NCBI GenBank assembly: GCA_003254885.1
Contig: QANT01005818.1
Location: forward strand, 1-64,000
Source of the DNA: Purshia tridentata
Lineage: Eukaryota > Streptophyta > Magnoliopsida > Rosales > Rosaceae
Direction: 5' to 3'
Length of the DNA stretch: 64,000 nt
In this document: piece after piece, positions 49,658 to 62,983 of the stretch
How positions within the stretch are numbered: position 1 is the first letter of the stretch
Layout: every line of letters begins with the position of its first letter
Made by a program: the position numbers and the translations under genes
The notes under the pieces: model-generated
Told to the model about the DNA's origin: nothing
Database searches by the model: none
Seen by the model: only the letters and a program-made list of their open reading frames with translations

Positions 49658-50280
49658 GATTTCATTACATCTCGGATACAAGGACCCCTGTCCATTTTTG
49701 TGAGTCAAAGTGAAGCCTGACAGAGATATTGGAGCTGAGAAATCCTAATTTTATTGTTCGTTCTGAACTTTTGTTATGGCACTATATAAGTCCTTAGAAT
49801 TTCTGTATTACTAAGAGTACAGACATGGCTATCTCAGGGCGTTTATGATCTCATTGTAGAGTATGATTTTGAACAGTACTGGAGTAGATATGCCATATAT
49901 TTAGAAAGACATCCCTTTGGTACTTCAATTTTTTTTTAGGGTTAACTTTGGTAGTTCATTTGGGGTTTGTAGTATGGTCTTCAACTTAAATTTAATGAAA
50001 AACGTAGTCAATTGGCTCATAAACAAGGCAAAGATACATATATTTGAGGGGTTTTGAAAGGGTTTAACATGATATCCGTAATCCAGATGTTTCAGGCATT
50101 TTAATATAATTATTCGAGATGGAGAGAAACAGAGAAGCAGTAATAATGGTAGAAGAATTCCTTTTACCCAAGGCCAGATAAGATGCACGCACAACAACAG
50201 TGCATTTTCTTTCCATTTATATATATTAGAGGGAAAAAGAATTACAAACTACGCAGCAACTGTAAATGCTGGGCGTTTCA
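49658..50280. other. Convergent 3' ends of HCF106 and MTB
   Basis: The two stop codons face each other across 623 bases that must hold both 3'-UTRs. No other feature is seen. Confidence 0.6.
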
Positions 50281-53200
50281 TTACAACAAATTCATGTGTC
50301 TGTGAGACTCAAAATCTAGATAGTCCCCATTTGCCTGTCCACTGTACCCATACATATCAAAAACCTTGTCATCTGAAGGCATATTGTTTCCCTCTCTCCC
50401 TTTAAAACCCTCCATTGATGAAGATGCCCAGGGAGCTGGAGTTGAGGGATTGGAACTTGAGGCTTCTTGGTTTATACTTGGAGCAGTTGGATTTTGTGGT
50501 GAGTTTCCAGCAGGTCTTCTGTTGGAGGAATTTGCAGTTGTCAGAGAAATGGATGTTGATTGCTGCAGTTGCTGCTGGTTTTTCATTGGTGACTTGGGCC
50601 GAAGGGCCTCTATATCGGGTGTCGTCACAACAAGATGAGGTGCCTCTGGAGGCGGATTTCGTCCACCCCCTCCTTGCCAAACTTTCCCGTCCTTGTCAGC
50701 AAAGTTCCGGATATATCCCTGGATGTTACCCATATTCACAGCCAGAACAAAAGTGGAGAAATCAGTCAAGGGAAATAAAAAATCTAAACACGACAGTGCA
50801 CAACTAATTTGATGCCTAATACAGGATGGCAATGACCGTCTATCAGGCAAAGCAATAAGGATGATGCAGTAGCATAGTTCTATTATTGCAATTTATCGTT
50901 TGTAAACCCACTTCCTGGGCAAGCAAGGCATGCATGATCAATTGCTAAAACAGAGAGCTCCAAGCACAGTCAATTACAATGGATAGGACATATTTCTCTG
51001 CCATTTGCCCCCTCTCTAAGAAATCATTTCAACCATAAAAATAGCAAACACAACCAAAAACACCATTTTCTTCCAAATTGAACAAATACCTTGTTCTCTA
51101 ATCATTAAGAGTTTTTAGTTATCATATTGACACCCACTCAACTCAATGGTTAAAGCCTAAATGATCAGGCAGTTGCACAAAAAGAGAAGCTAGTGCAGTC
51201 AACTACTGAGGTTCTGTTATCAAAGGAATTTGAGCTAACTGAAAAGTTTACCTCAGCATTAAAATTTGACGAGGATAGTCCTTTACCAACAGTCAGCCAA
51301 CCAGACCGAATATTGTGGTCTTCACCAAAGAGCTCAACCCTCCTACGGCCAAGAGCAAAATGCTCAATAATCCTGTACATATCCTCAGGCTTTTGGGTTG
51401 AACCTGCAATTCCAAAGGCACAATATAGCATTATAAGTGCTCATTTCATTGCACCAGATTGCAAATGATGTAGTATAATAAGAGAGTTTTGGAAACTGAG
51501 CAGGACCATCAATGTCTAAAACAGTTATCAAACTCATGACACCTAACCACAGAAACTTTGGGAAAAAAAGTCAAAACTATTCTTCAACTATATGTCTACA
51601 ATTTCCACATACCAACACAAACCAAGGGTTATGGAAAAGGATACTAACCATATGGGGGTTCCTCAGCTATTATTACATCGGTATCAATGTTGGCATGGAT
51701 TATATGGCCATCAGTACTGCGACGAACAGTGCCTTTTATTCCCATCAAGCAATGTTCCTTTACAACAGAAGAAACCATTTATAAAAGAAATTAATGTTGC
51801 CACAAATAATTTTCAATGAAATAAGTGAGGACGCCAGGTAACAAGACGAAGGTGCACACATTCACAATAGAAATTACACCAACCTTTGAGTGCTGAAACA
51901 AAGTATGAGAATCATGCCGCAAACCAGGAGTTGCATTAGTTTTGTTTGTCTTCACCCAACATATATCTTCACACCTACGAAATCCCCACTGAAGGACCAC
52001 ATCGATATATAAGCACAATTTGTATGCAAAAACATCCAATCCTACATCATATTACAGAAAAAGAAGTAAAGGCAAGTCACATTTACAATCTAAAACTAGA
52101 GTCCTTACTAAACACCTTTTTCAGACATTGACGGCCCTGCTCAAGACCCATGCCATCACCCACCCAAAGGAAAATGAAAGAAGGTGTGTCTGCTATTGCC
52201 TGTGAACATACAGAACAAAAGTCCAAGCATTGAGTCAAAGGTGAAAGGAAACTTGTAACGACAAAAACTAAGCCTCAATGGCATATGAATTGTAATTTGC
52301 AGCTTACTGGTATGATAAGAGTAATATTATTATACGATGCACCTGTTCATATAATTGCTTCATTACTTAGCAGTTTTTCCAGTGCTGGCCATGAATGCAC
52401 ATGCATAATAAGAGCCGACAAATAAATGTTTTATATGTAAAATGCAGCAAAAAGAAAAGTGATTTGCAGCCAGATTACCTCAATTTTAAGATTCATTATT
52501 TCTTCAAAAGTCCAGTACTCTGTATGGTCGGCCACACCAGGAGCACGATGGACATATTCCTCCCACGGTGGGTCCACAAGAATGACATCAAACTTGGTTC
52601 CAAAGAACTCTGGAGACAGTTCAAACTCTTTCAGGTCACATTTGTAATACATGGGATGAGAAGCAGCTTTAGCCACAATCTCATCCTTTTTCTGTATAAG
52701 CTCTCTAAGCTTGGGGTAATCCTCCACAACATTTGTAAGCTCTAGCTCCCTGATGAAATTCTGAGGTCGCATACCAGTATCGACAAAATTTTGAGAGTAA
52801 TCGTTCTGCTCTCCTCTGGAAGGAGCTTTACCAGGAGGTCCACTACTTTTATGAGGAACCCAACCACCCGGATTTTTATCACCTGGAGCTCCTCGTCCCA
52901 TTGGTCCTGCAGCATTATAACCAGGGATGGAGATACTTGGAGAAACCCCTCTTCCCTGGCTAGATTGATTAAAAAACATGGCAGAGTTTGCCGGAGTCCC
53001 AACATTAGGAGGAAATCTCGGGCCTGATGATCCAGGAGGAACAGAGGAGAGACCAGGTGGGACAGCTAACATATTCATGTCAACACCTCGAGCCCCAGGC
53101 CAAACTGGTGGAGGAAATGGTGGAATGAAGACACCTGGGCTAATTGGCGGACCTGGAGCTGGTGACATACTAGGTGTAAGTGGCTGCATGGGTCCAGGTG

Positions 53201-55178
53201 TAGGCATTCCAAGAGGTCCAAATGGTGATCCCATTATTTGAAGTGGGATTCCTACCTGTTGACTGTCTCTTCCAGTAAGCCTACCCCTACCTCCTCTCCC
53301 AACTCTACCCCCTTTGATTCCTTGAGAAGCAGTTCTATTGAAGGGTCCTGCCTCTGGGTTCCCATATGGAGGCTGTGAACCACCACCAGAACTCTGGCCA
53401 CCAGCACTGCGGCCCGACATGGCACCTTTCTGGCCTCTTCCCTTCCCCCCATGTGAATCAAAGTCCTCCCTCCAAGAATTCTGATCTCGTAAGGAGGTGA
53501 TATCATCTGTATATCTTTCCTTTGAATCATCCCTAGGTGGTACAGAACCATACATATCACTCCTTCTTGCCCTGTCATCCTGCAGATATGCCCACTCTTC
53601 ATCACTTGGTGCTGATTTTCCATCAGAATGCTGACCAGCTTCACTTCTCCTAGGATAGTTGGATCCTGACTCTGCTCTTCCATAATCAATAGGCTTAGTT
53701 TGGATCTCAATCACATCATAATTTTCATTTGAAATTCCAAAATTTGATGATGTTTTCACAGCTTCGCCCCGACTTCCATCTTTCCTATTACCAGACCGAC
53801 CATGAGGCCTTTCATTGTCAGCCCTCTCGCGACCGTGTCTTGGCAACTCCCACTCCCTGCCATGGTCATAAACGATGTCCCCATTTTTGGAATCTTTGTC
53901 GTTACTGTTGGGTTGCCTTCTTTTCCAGTCTTTGGAACCTTCCCGATCCCTACTCCTGTCACTCCAGCTATCATCTCTGCCTTTAGGTCGATCATCCCTA
54001 TAACCATCCTTTTCTAGTTCCTTCCTCTTGAGATTATAACTTCTGTCATAATCCATTTCAAAGTATTCTGAATCCTGATAACGCCTCCCACTCCTCTCAG
54101 GTGTCCTCGACCTGGTGGTATTTCCTACTTCTCTAGCTCCCTTTTCTTTGGACCCCACATTTGCATCTTCATCTGCATTCAAAGACTTCTCCCTGCTTTC
54201 AGGGACATCCCGAACAGCTGGAGTTCTCTGCTGTCTATGCTTTTCGGTTTTTTCGTGACCTGATCTGTCTTCACGAGTGATAGGACTAGTCCTATTATCT
54301 TCTTCAAGTATTTCTGGCCTGCTTTTGCTCCTACTCTTTTCCATATCAACTTTTCGCTCTTCCTTGTTGCTAGATTTGGTACCCCTATCACTGCTTGAAT
54401 CTAAACCCCTGATTTTACTCTCGCTGGGTTCATTTCTTGCAGATGCACTTTTCTCTCTGGAACTCTCATACTTGGGATCATTAGGCTTACCACTTCTTGA
54501 CTCGGATCTTTCATGATATGTTTCTTCTGCTTTCTTGACACCATCTGATTCATCCCATCTTTTTCTTGAACTCCTCACCGGTTCAGAGGACCCATGAGTC
54601 TTCTCTCGGCTGCTTTCCTTCCGTTCTGAATGCCTGGAATCTCTATCCAGTGTCTTTTCAAGCTCTCCATCATTAGACCTTTCTTCTTTGCTCTTACTTT
54701 TACTCTGAGAACTCTCATGCTGCGTAAGCTTTGAAGTCATTTTCCTTCTATCATTTTCTTCGGCTCGAACGTGTCCTCTACTCCCCGACTTATCTCCACC
54801 ATCTTGCCTGTTCTCTAATTCTCCATCCTGATACCAACTGCTCAACTTCTCCAAACTGCTCTCTTCTTGTTTTTTCTTCAACTGCTTAGAGCGCAACTCC
54901 TTTCTTGACTCATAATCATCTTCGTCACTGTCCGCATTGCTGGAGCCACCTGATCTTTTTCGGCTCTCACTTCTGTCCCCATAGCTTCTCCTTCTTCCAC
55001 TGCTATCTAGTCCTCCTGTGTCTTCTCCATTACCAGACTTTCTTGACCTGCTTGACCTGTGCTTCCTCTTATCACTTCCCTCCCAGTCTTCATCATCTCC
55101 GGCCCTATCACTCTTCAATTCTGAAATATCCTCCACCTCTCGTTTCACATGACTCCGACTACGTTCAGGAGAATCCAT
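50281..55178 (-). CDS. MTB: N6-adenosine methyltransferase complex subunit MTB (METTL14-type, EMB1691)
   Basis: Six exons (minus): 52479-55178, 52116-52199, 51884-51988, 51649-51757, 51252-51403, 50281-50718; phases join to 1195 residues. Residues 1 to ~600 are a highly charged, Ser/Arg/Asp/Glu-rich tract encoded in one 2.7-kb exon, then a Gly/Pro-rich part at about 640-800. The MT-A70 domain is at about 815-1060, with [19 protein letters not shown] (DPPW at 869-872), FLWVGDG and [14 protein letters not shown]. The tail (about 1051-1195) includes [16 protein letters not shown]. With MTA (METTL3-type) it forms the nuclear writer of m6A on mRNA; Arabidopsis null mutants are embryo-lethal. The ATG follows an AG acceptor that probably ends a 5'-UTR intron (donor at about 55736). 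Confidence 0.93.
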
Positions 55179-55860
55179 CAAATGCCTTCAAATTACAAAA
55201 ACATAATCATTATTATTACGATTTGCTTGATGTGCTTACATGAGGAGCAGATAAACATTCCTGGAAATCAAGTGACCAAATAATCCTGGATCCAGATTTA
55301 AAAGAGAAAAGCAATAGAAGTCAATGAATCCATTAAAAAAGTGAAAAGAACAGAGTTTTAGATGAATTACTATAAACCCTTGGCCCAATTCAAGTTGTTT
55401 AGCCAGCATTCAAACAGAAATTACTTGATAGATCAGTCCAAATAAAGCCCTCGAAGAAAAGCATAAAAGCCCAATCAATTTTAACACCAAGCTATGAACC
55501 CAATTCAACTAGCTTCAATTCCAAGGGTTTATCATAAAATCATAATACAACAACACAAGGAAGAAAAAATGGCAATCTCAGACCAAAAATTTAAGACAAA
55601 CCAATCCACTTAAAACCCTAAAGGTCTCCGGCGTTTGGCGGTGCCATTGTTTCTATACCAAACATTCCCCAATAACACGAATCGAAGAGAATAGGGATTT
55701 AGAACTCCAAATTCGTTGTAGCTGAATCTGACTTACCCGAGAAGAGTCCCTCTATGAGGTATGCAGTATGCTGATGCTGCAAAGCCCCAACTCAGAGTCG
55801 GATTTGGGACGAAGACTATGATACGTCGCTGGCGTAGTGTGAGTGGGCGATGGCATTAGA
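55179..55860 (-). promoter_or_regulatory. MTB 5'-UTR with a leader intron, and promoter region
   Basis: On the minus strand CTCGG|GTAAGTCAG near 55736 is a strong donor, and TTTGAAG just before the ATG is a plausible acceptor, giving a leader intron of about 540 bases. The GC-rich bases near 55745-55860 are probably the untranslated first exon and start region. Confidence 0.5.
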
Positions 55861-57501
55861 CTCTGTAAGCCCTAAACTTCCCGTTCCACCGATACTTTTT
55901 ACCACCCAATCGCTAGTGTCAAACAAAAATGGTAATTACTGGCCGAAAAGAAAACCGGTAATTAACAAACAAAAACGTGTTAATTTTCGTTCTTATTTCT
56001 ATTTAGCTAATATTAAATTATTAATTACTATGGCTGCTAAGAGCCTAGCCTGCTATTGCATCGTTCGACTATCATCCAAACGGACCAAACCTTCTTAAAT
56101 ATGCTTTAAGTATGTCATTAAAAAAATACATATATAGGCATTTTGTACTCTCTTTTTTATTTTTTTGGCCGGTGGCTTTTGGTACTTTAATCAATTGTAT
56201 TGGTAATTTTTGAAATTAACTATGGCATAGTAAATATTATCTTTACCTTTTCAATTAGTCTAATCGAAGGATAGGATGACAATGGTTAAAAGACCTAGAT
56301 CCCACTATCTATTATCAAATATTATTGACGACTTTTTCTATAATGAAAGTGAAACATAAGGGAAACCATCTTTTTATTTCTACAATTTATATTTCACTTT
56401 TCACATTTTGATGCCATTGTTAATCATTTTCTTGATTTATTATTGGCTATGTTTATTTAAATTTTTAATATCGTAACTATTTTTTTATTTTTGAAATAAA
56501 AGATTTAAACTTGTGACATTTTTATTTAAAAAGTGGACAAAATTATCATTAGAACAATCATTCTTTTTTTGTTAAGAGACCCATAGTTAGTTAATTACAA
56601 ATGATATGTGATTGTTTTAACTTTCCACTTTCACGAGGGGGTAGTAAATTAATTAAGTAATTACCCAGTCTCATTTCATATTATAAATAGTAGGCTTGGC
56701 ACCATCGTTGTTTGTGAGACTCGTAGCATCACATTCACAGGTTCCAGGCCCCATCACAAGGGCCCAGAACTCCAATGACTCAACAACTCTTTGCCACCCT
56801 TTTTGTTGATCTTGCAACATCACAATCTTTACCTCTTTTTTATTTATGGTTTATTGGTGTTCAAAGCCCCATCCCAAGGGCTCATAACATTAGTCATAAC
56901 TCCGATGACTCCTTTCCAAACTTTGCCACCCTTTTTGTTGGACGTGCAACATCACAATCTTTGTCTCCATCTGTTTTTTCTTTTTTGGTAATATGTTTTT
57001 TCTATAAGGTGTAAAATTTCAAAATTATTACAATTTCTTTGGACAATTGGACACCTCTAATAACACTCAAAAAAGTTCAAATTAATGGTGGAGCAGCGCA
57101 GATACTAGAAATTAATGATTCACCAAATATAATTAATATCACAGACCTTGCTAATATATGCACCTTGGCTAAATTACAGTACGCATAATTAGTCACATAC
57201 TCAATCGAAGAAGAAGCAAGTCTTTTTCATTGCCAAACATATTAATGCATTAATTACAGTACGTACTACTCAAAATAACACAACCCAAATCATGGATCAA
57301 TATCCAAATTAAGGAAACATAAAAATTAAAAAAGCGAAGCACAAACTCACTCGATCCCTTTCACTACCATAGCATAGCATGCATGCATGATACAATTGGT
57401 TCGTACGTAGTTGTTGTGATTCCAGTAGTTATTAGTAACCCTCCATATATGAACTAAAATCACAGTCAACAAGCCAATTGGATCAAATATTAATTAATCC
57501 A
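55861..57501. other. Intergenic region between MTB and DCR
   Basis: AT-rich. Contains a diverged tandem repeat at about 56741-56990 and the 3'-UTR of the BAHD gene. No gene supported. Confidence 0.5.
56741..56990. repeat. Two diverged tandem copies of an about 132-bp unit
   Basis: The block TTTGCCACCCTTTTTGTTG followed by TGCAACATCACAATCTTT occurs at about 56790 and 56922. Preceding words (CCCCATC.CAAGGGC, ACTCC.ATGACTC) also repeat. Point differences show it is not recent. Confidence 0.8.
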
Positions 57502-59530
57502 TTAATCAATAAGCAGAAACTCCTGGTCTTTCTCCAACCTCTCCATTGCCCCAGCCTCCAAGCTAATCTCCACATCAATGCTCCTCCCACCTGCTTTCCC
57601 CTGATACAGATACACCATCCCATCAAACCGGTTATTCGACCCGCTTCGAACCCCCTCGGGTTTTCCCCACCCGAAATCCACCTCGTAAACCTTGAACCTC
57701 GGCGAGCTCCCAACCGCCACGCAGTTCACTCCCGCGTCCTTGAACTCGAAAATCTTCGGCGCACTCTCCCACTCTTTGTTCCGCTGCTCGATCGCCGTCG
57801 CGTTGTGCGCTTCGATCGCTTTCTGGATTGTCAATGCTCCGAATTCCGGCGGGTTCGCCGACAGCAACCCGGCCGCGGTGACCGTGAATATGGCCTGGAT
57901 CAGGTTCCCGAAGTAGCTGTCGGGCATGGGCGGGTCGACCCGTTTTCGGCAGTCGGCGAATACGGTGAACACCGTGTAGTCCTCGGGTTTCAGGTTGCGG
58001 GCTTTCGTGACGTGGCGCCAGATGTGGACGGAGAGCGATTGGAATGTGGAGAATGGTTTTGAGCCGTCGGATGGGGGGTTTGCATTGACCGTTGACTTGA
58101 TCTTATCGATGGCGGATTCGGAGAACTTGAAGAGCCGCTCTCTTAGGTTTGGGTCCGCTTTGGTGGTGCCTGCATCGCCGTTGGCTGGGGGCAGAGAGAG
58201 ATCGAGCTTCACGCGCGTGTTTCGGGCCTGGGTGCGGTCCAGGAAGGGTGGGGTCGAAATGGATTTGGACCCGTTGCAGATCTCAGCCCACGAGCTCATG
58301 AAGTGCCACGTAGATGTGCCGTCTAGGATCGCATGGTTGAAGGCGCACCCTATTGCCAACCCATCTTTCAGCTTGGTTAACTGTAGGGCCCCACAAATAA
58401 AAGGTTATGATGCTTATAAAGTTATTATAGATTTAAGTGATGAAAAATTGAAAATGCAAGTGACTCATCACTCATGGTTGCATATTCTTTTGCTGAATAT
58501 GTCAACTCAACTACACGTTGATCGATGTCCTATAATAAGAGCTCTCAATGCATTAATTAACTTACCTACTTTTATGATTTATACTGCTACATATAACATA
58601 TCTCACAATTGTGAATTTGTGAGATAAATAAATGACGCCTACTTATACAATTGATTTAATTAACGATGCAGCCAAAATCTATTTGACAGAAAATAAAGTG
58701 TAGTGTAACTGTGTAAGAAACAAAATAAGAGAGAAGATAATGGGGGCATGATGTTGAATCAATATTCATCAACTGCAATCTAATCCAGTCACAAATTGGG
58801 CATTTACAAGTAATAAATGGGAGCAATTTCACTATGAAACAGGGCATACATGAGAGACAGAGACCCCCCAAGCATTTCTCTCCAAATGAATACAACATTT
58901 CATGTCACATACAAATTTACAAATGCATGTGATTTATATCTCATAGAAATCCATTCATGCATATGTTGCATGATAAAACAATATTAACATGAAAAAATAT
59001 TACTAAACGTAAAACCAAGTAAAATTAACATTGGTGCATTGAAATCAGAGTAAAAACAGTGTTAATTTATATACCTGCACTGACAGCAAAGGCCTGTGAA
59101 TGCCCTCCATGTTCAAGATCCCATTATAAGGTATGAACTCCTTCAAAGCAGTGGTGCCTTCCTCAACTGCCAGATCAGCTATGCTGATCTCCTCTGCTAC
59201 TCCCTCTACCACTTCCACACCCTCCACCTCATCATCACCATACTCTACTCTAAACACCCCCTCCTCATCTTTCCCAAGCTTCCCAGCCAGCTGATAAAAC
59301 TCCACCAGAACCCCTTCCAGACCCTCTTTCAACTTCTTCACCATTTCCTCAAACTCACCCCCCTTGTAGAAAAGCAGCTTCTGGTTGTAGTAAAAAGCCA
59401 GATATGGGAGGTCAAATGTGACCAATTGACATTGTTTCTTACCCACCTTCTTGTTGGGCTTCACATGGGTTTTGTTAGTGAGTTTCACCTTCAAGACTTC
59501 CTCCTCCTTTTTCCCTACTTGGGCTGCCAT
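57502..59530 (-). CDS. DCR: BAHD acyltransferase of the DCR (cutin) type
   Basis: Two exons (minus): 59075-59530 and 57502-58380, joined in phase to 444 residues. The BAHD catalytic motif HxxxD is HAILD at 168-172 and the structural motif DFGWG is at 387-391. Blocks DGTSTWHFMSSWAEIC, FADCRKRVDPPMP and YFGNLIQAIFT match DEFECTIVE IN CUTICULAR RIDGES (Arabidopsis At5g23940), needed for 9(10),16-dihydroxypalmitate in cutin; DCR is a soluble cytosolic acyl-CoA-dependent transferase. The protein ends at LLID without the Asn/Gly-rich tail of the Arabidopsis protein. The intron (58381-59074, 694 bp) is at the conserved BAHD position after LLSVQ. Exon 2 is much richer in G and C than the surroundings. 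Confidence 0.92.
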
Positions 59531-59612
59531 GGTTGATGATCAAAATCTGACCACAGAGAGAAGGCTAGGTTTGAAGGAGGAATAAGGCACATAAAAGTGT
59601 GAGTGAGGGGGA

Positions 59613-59646
<34 letters not shown>

Positions 59647-59660
59647 GAGGGTTTAGAGCA
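59531..59660 (-). promoter_or_regulatory. DCR promoter with (AT)n tract
   Basis: About 85-110 bases upstream of the minus-strand ATG is a run of about 14 TA/AT units (59614-59642). On the transcribed strand it precedes a CATCCCCCTCACTCACAC leader, so it probably serves as the TATA region. Its length is likely to vary between individuals. Confidence 0.5.
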
Positions 59661-61688
59661 GAGATACTTATGAAACTAGTTGGGTGTGTAGTTGGGGGTG
59701 CAATTATGGTATTCACGGTAGAGGTTGGAACCCATAATAAATGTTTCTTTATCACTCTGTGAATGTTGAATTATGTGGAGCCGTGGAGGTTGTGTAATAA
59801 TCCACTTACACTTAAACCATAAATTACCTCCAAGTTTGTGTTCTGGTTAATTATAAACCCAGCCTTGCATAGTATAAAAATACATGTTACTTACATTACA
59901 TGCGCAATCATCGCAAAGTCAATATATACACATCAATATGTACACACCAATGATCTACTAAAGAGTTTCTCCAAAAAACAAAAAAAAAATCCATTAGAAA
60001 GTTTTGGGAAGGTTGCTTTCTATTATTTCTCACCCAAGTCAATGACAAGGGTGTACAAGCTGAAAAAATTAGTTGGACCTATTTATGAAAGGGAGCCACC
60101 TTTAACCCTTTGAGGCTCTTCCAAACTCTGTACTCTACTACCTTAAATTTAAGAGCATCTACAAGTCTCAAGTCTAGAACCACAGAGGGTCTGTGAGTCT
60201 GGGACCAACAACCATGCATACCTACGCAAAAAGCATATGAAACAATAAAGAAGACTTTGATGAATTTGTTGGGATTGTTGAGATCTATGTAGACCATTAA
60301 TTTGCAAGTCCTTCACTGGGTTGAAGAAGTAGTCCAAAGCTTTTCTGGCAAACTTAATTGCCTCTGAACTGAACAGTCCCACTCTGGCACTCTCCCTTCA
60401 CTTCGCATAAGTAAAAACCAGATAGCACGTACGAAGGTGCTAAACCATGTGACACCTGCCACAATGTAATAAAGTCTTTTATATGAAGTCAAGGCACGCA
60501 AAGCTATATATGGCTTTGCAATTCTTTGATAAGCATGAGTAGACCGTCATTCGATTAAGGTCTGTTTGATTCGCGAAATGGATTGTTTAGAAATGTTATA
60601 TTCTATTATAATGTTTGGAAATGAGGATAGAATGAATAACTCACGTTACAATGTTTAGAAATAAAACTCACTAAACTCCCCAAGTGGCGTGTTTAATATA
60701 TAGCTAAAGCTATCTTCCTCCGTCTTATTTAGGTTAGTTTATTTTATTTTATTTGTGATTAATCATCATAAATTTTAAACTCAAAATATACTTTGCTAAA
60801 GAGAAATTAAATGTACTAAATGCTAAGTTTAGCAGTGTTGATACTAATAATCATAATGCACAAAAGTATATGCAAATTAAGACACGTATCAATCCTATAC
60901 TTGGTATATAACCTTACTTTAATTCCTCGATTAGACATTATTAATTAAGTTTAATGTATGAGTCGTATCTATTATGTAAAGTGGTCCCCTTTATATTGCA
61001 GTCGAACTTTTACTTTGGAAGCAGTAGGACAGAGGATTTCAATGAGCAATTAATATGCAATTTAAGAACCAGTATATATATCAGACCAAGAAATAAAATG
61101 GAACAGACATATTAGGTCAGAGTCTTCAAAGCTAGCTAGGATTCCGAAATGAATGGTCCAACATTTTGTCGATGATGAGAACAAAATCAAATATTGAGAC
61201 ATTTTGATCACTTCCCCTCATCCACCTTTTCCTCGCATTGTATTACATATAGCAAACTTGCTTCACTTTATTTTTCAAGAATTTGAATATACTGTTTGTT
61301 TTTTTAATACTTTTTTTTTACTTAACCTTAATTATATCCGCCGGTATGTACAGTCTAATTAACCTATAGTTAACAGTAAGTAGCTCATCATGAAATTGAT
61401 AAAGACTTATTTTCCATAAATTTATGAGTGCAAGAAGTGTTAGTTGGCAATTTGGCATTGAATGGCCGCCAGCTAGTCAAAAAAGAGGACCAAAACGTGC
61501 TTGAATACAATGAATAGCCATGTTACTCTTACAACCCGGCCGTAGCTAGGAGGACCCATATGGGTTTGTCCATTTTTTTGTTTTAAGAAAAGAAATATGA
61601 CAATTGGCAATTACTATTTTGACAGTGTATTGTTGGGTCTTAATTGGTAGTTAATTACTTTTTGCTAATGTATTGTGGGTCTTAAATC
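59661..61688. other. Intergenic region between DCR and the UPF0496 gene
   Basis: AT-rich. Between about 60079 and 60501 several overlapping minus-strand frames stay open, but none matches a family I know. The part next to 61688 should hold the 3'-UTR of the UPF0496 gene. Confidence 0.45.
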
Positions 61689-62983
61689 TTAATGGGTGGT
61701 TTGACCCGGGTCCAGAATCTCTTTCACTACAAGATTTCTGGCCCTATTAATGGTCATGAAACACAAATACAAATGCTCCTCTAGCTCATCAAGCTGCTGC
61801 CTAAAGCTACAGTCATTTTTCTTCAGCTGGCGCGCCACTTCACCACTGGCTTGGACCCAGTCATCATCTCCACGCGCCATCCAAAACTGAACCGTTCCAT
61901 GCATATGCTCGAGCTCATCATTTAGCCGAGCCACGAGCCGACTCACCGTCTCCAAATCCCTAATTAGTATATAAGTGCCTTTGGTGGCCGCGTCAAGCTG
62001 AGCTGTCATCCTAGCTAGCCTCCTCCACGAAGCCAAGTCAAGCGAAACCGCTATGAAAGCCGGAATAGCTACAAATAGTGCAAGAGCATGTGTGACAACA
62101 AGTACGCTTATTGAAGCCGTTAGAGCCACCAAAAAAATAGCCGAGCCAGTTCGGAATTTGTTTACAAGCCTAAGCTTGGCTCGGGTCTCGTTGCGGGTTG
62201 ACTGAAGCCGTTTTAGCAATTTGGAGCATCCGGCTTGAGTGGGTTCAATGTGAATTGGAGATAAAGAAGTAGTCAATTTGGTTAGATGGGTTAGTGTTGT
62301 GGGAGTGGGACAACGGTTAAGAGGTTGAAGAGCAGTTTTGATAGAGCGGTATTTGACACGTGTACGGTCAATATCTTTTAGTAGTTGGCCACATAGGATG
62401 GAAGCATCTGCGGTTTGGGTGAAATAGTCGGATAAAAGTATGTGGTACATGGGTTGGTTGCGGGTCATTATTAAGATCCGAGTGATTTTGGATTGATCCG
62501 GATCCAAAAGATGCTCTGCGAAAAGCCGATAGGATGGAAGCCGAGCTGCAGTAGTGGACTCTACTGGAATACGCTTGGTCTTGGTAGAATCTTTATCGGA
62601 TAATGAGACGACACGTGTCCAAAAGTCGAGGTAGGATTCGGTGCGGAAGGCATTGGCATATTCTTCTGTGACGTCCACACCCATTGAAGCGTTTGGTGCA
62701 GTGGGCCTGAATGCTGCATCAACATAATAAACGAATTATTAGTAGTTTCAGGCCTTTCAGCCCACCTCACAAAAAAACAAATGTGAACCTCGAAACAAAT
62801 TAAAATTTATGATTCGGTCCAAAACAAAAACTGAAATTTAGGACCAGCTAGCAAAGAACATTAATTATTTTACGTATTATGCACAGAGTAAAATAGGGGT
62901 TTGAACTAAGAAGCATATAATTGCATACGTTTACCAGAGCATGAAATAAATTTTCGGATGCGTGCACTAATTCGTTTACCCAT
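61689..62983 (-). CDS. UPF0496 (DUF677) family protein, At3g49070-like
   Basis: Two exons (minus): 62935-62983 and 61689-62713, giving 357 residues. The small first exon encodes MGKRISARIRKFISCS and splices in frame into SAFRPTAPNASMGVDVTEEY, a better start than the downstream ATG at 62684. The body is helical; residues about 205-243 form a hydrophobic pair of segments (IFLVALTASISVLVV, LALFVAIPAFIAVSL) that could be a membrane hairpin, flanked by coiled-coil-like regions. The cysteine in FISCS is a possible acylation or membrane-contact site. The biochemical role of UPF0496 proteins is not established. The exon 2 codons are moderately GC-rich. Confidence 0.82.

Noticed and set aside
52978-54516. 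Several plus-strand and minus-strand frames across the MTB first exon
   Set aside because: Shadows of the repetitive charged and Gly/Pro-rich codons of MTB.
57478-58627. Plus-strand frames of 194 and 210 codons opposite DCR
   Set aside because: Antisense shadows of the GC-rich DCR exon; the minus strand has the conserved BAHD motifs.
60079-60501. Overlapping minus-strand frames that look partly protein-like
   Set aside because: No frame is long, no domain is recognised and no consistent exon structure could be drawn; could be a very degraded coding remnant.
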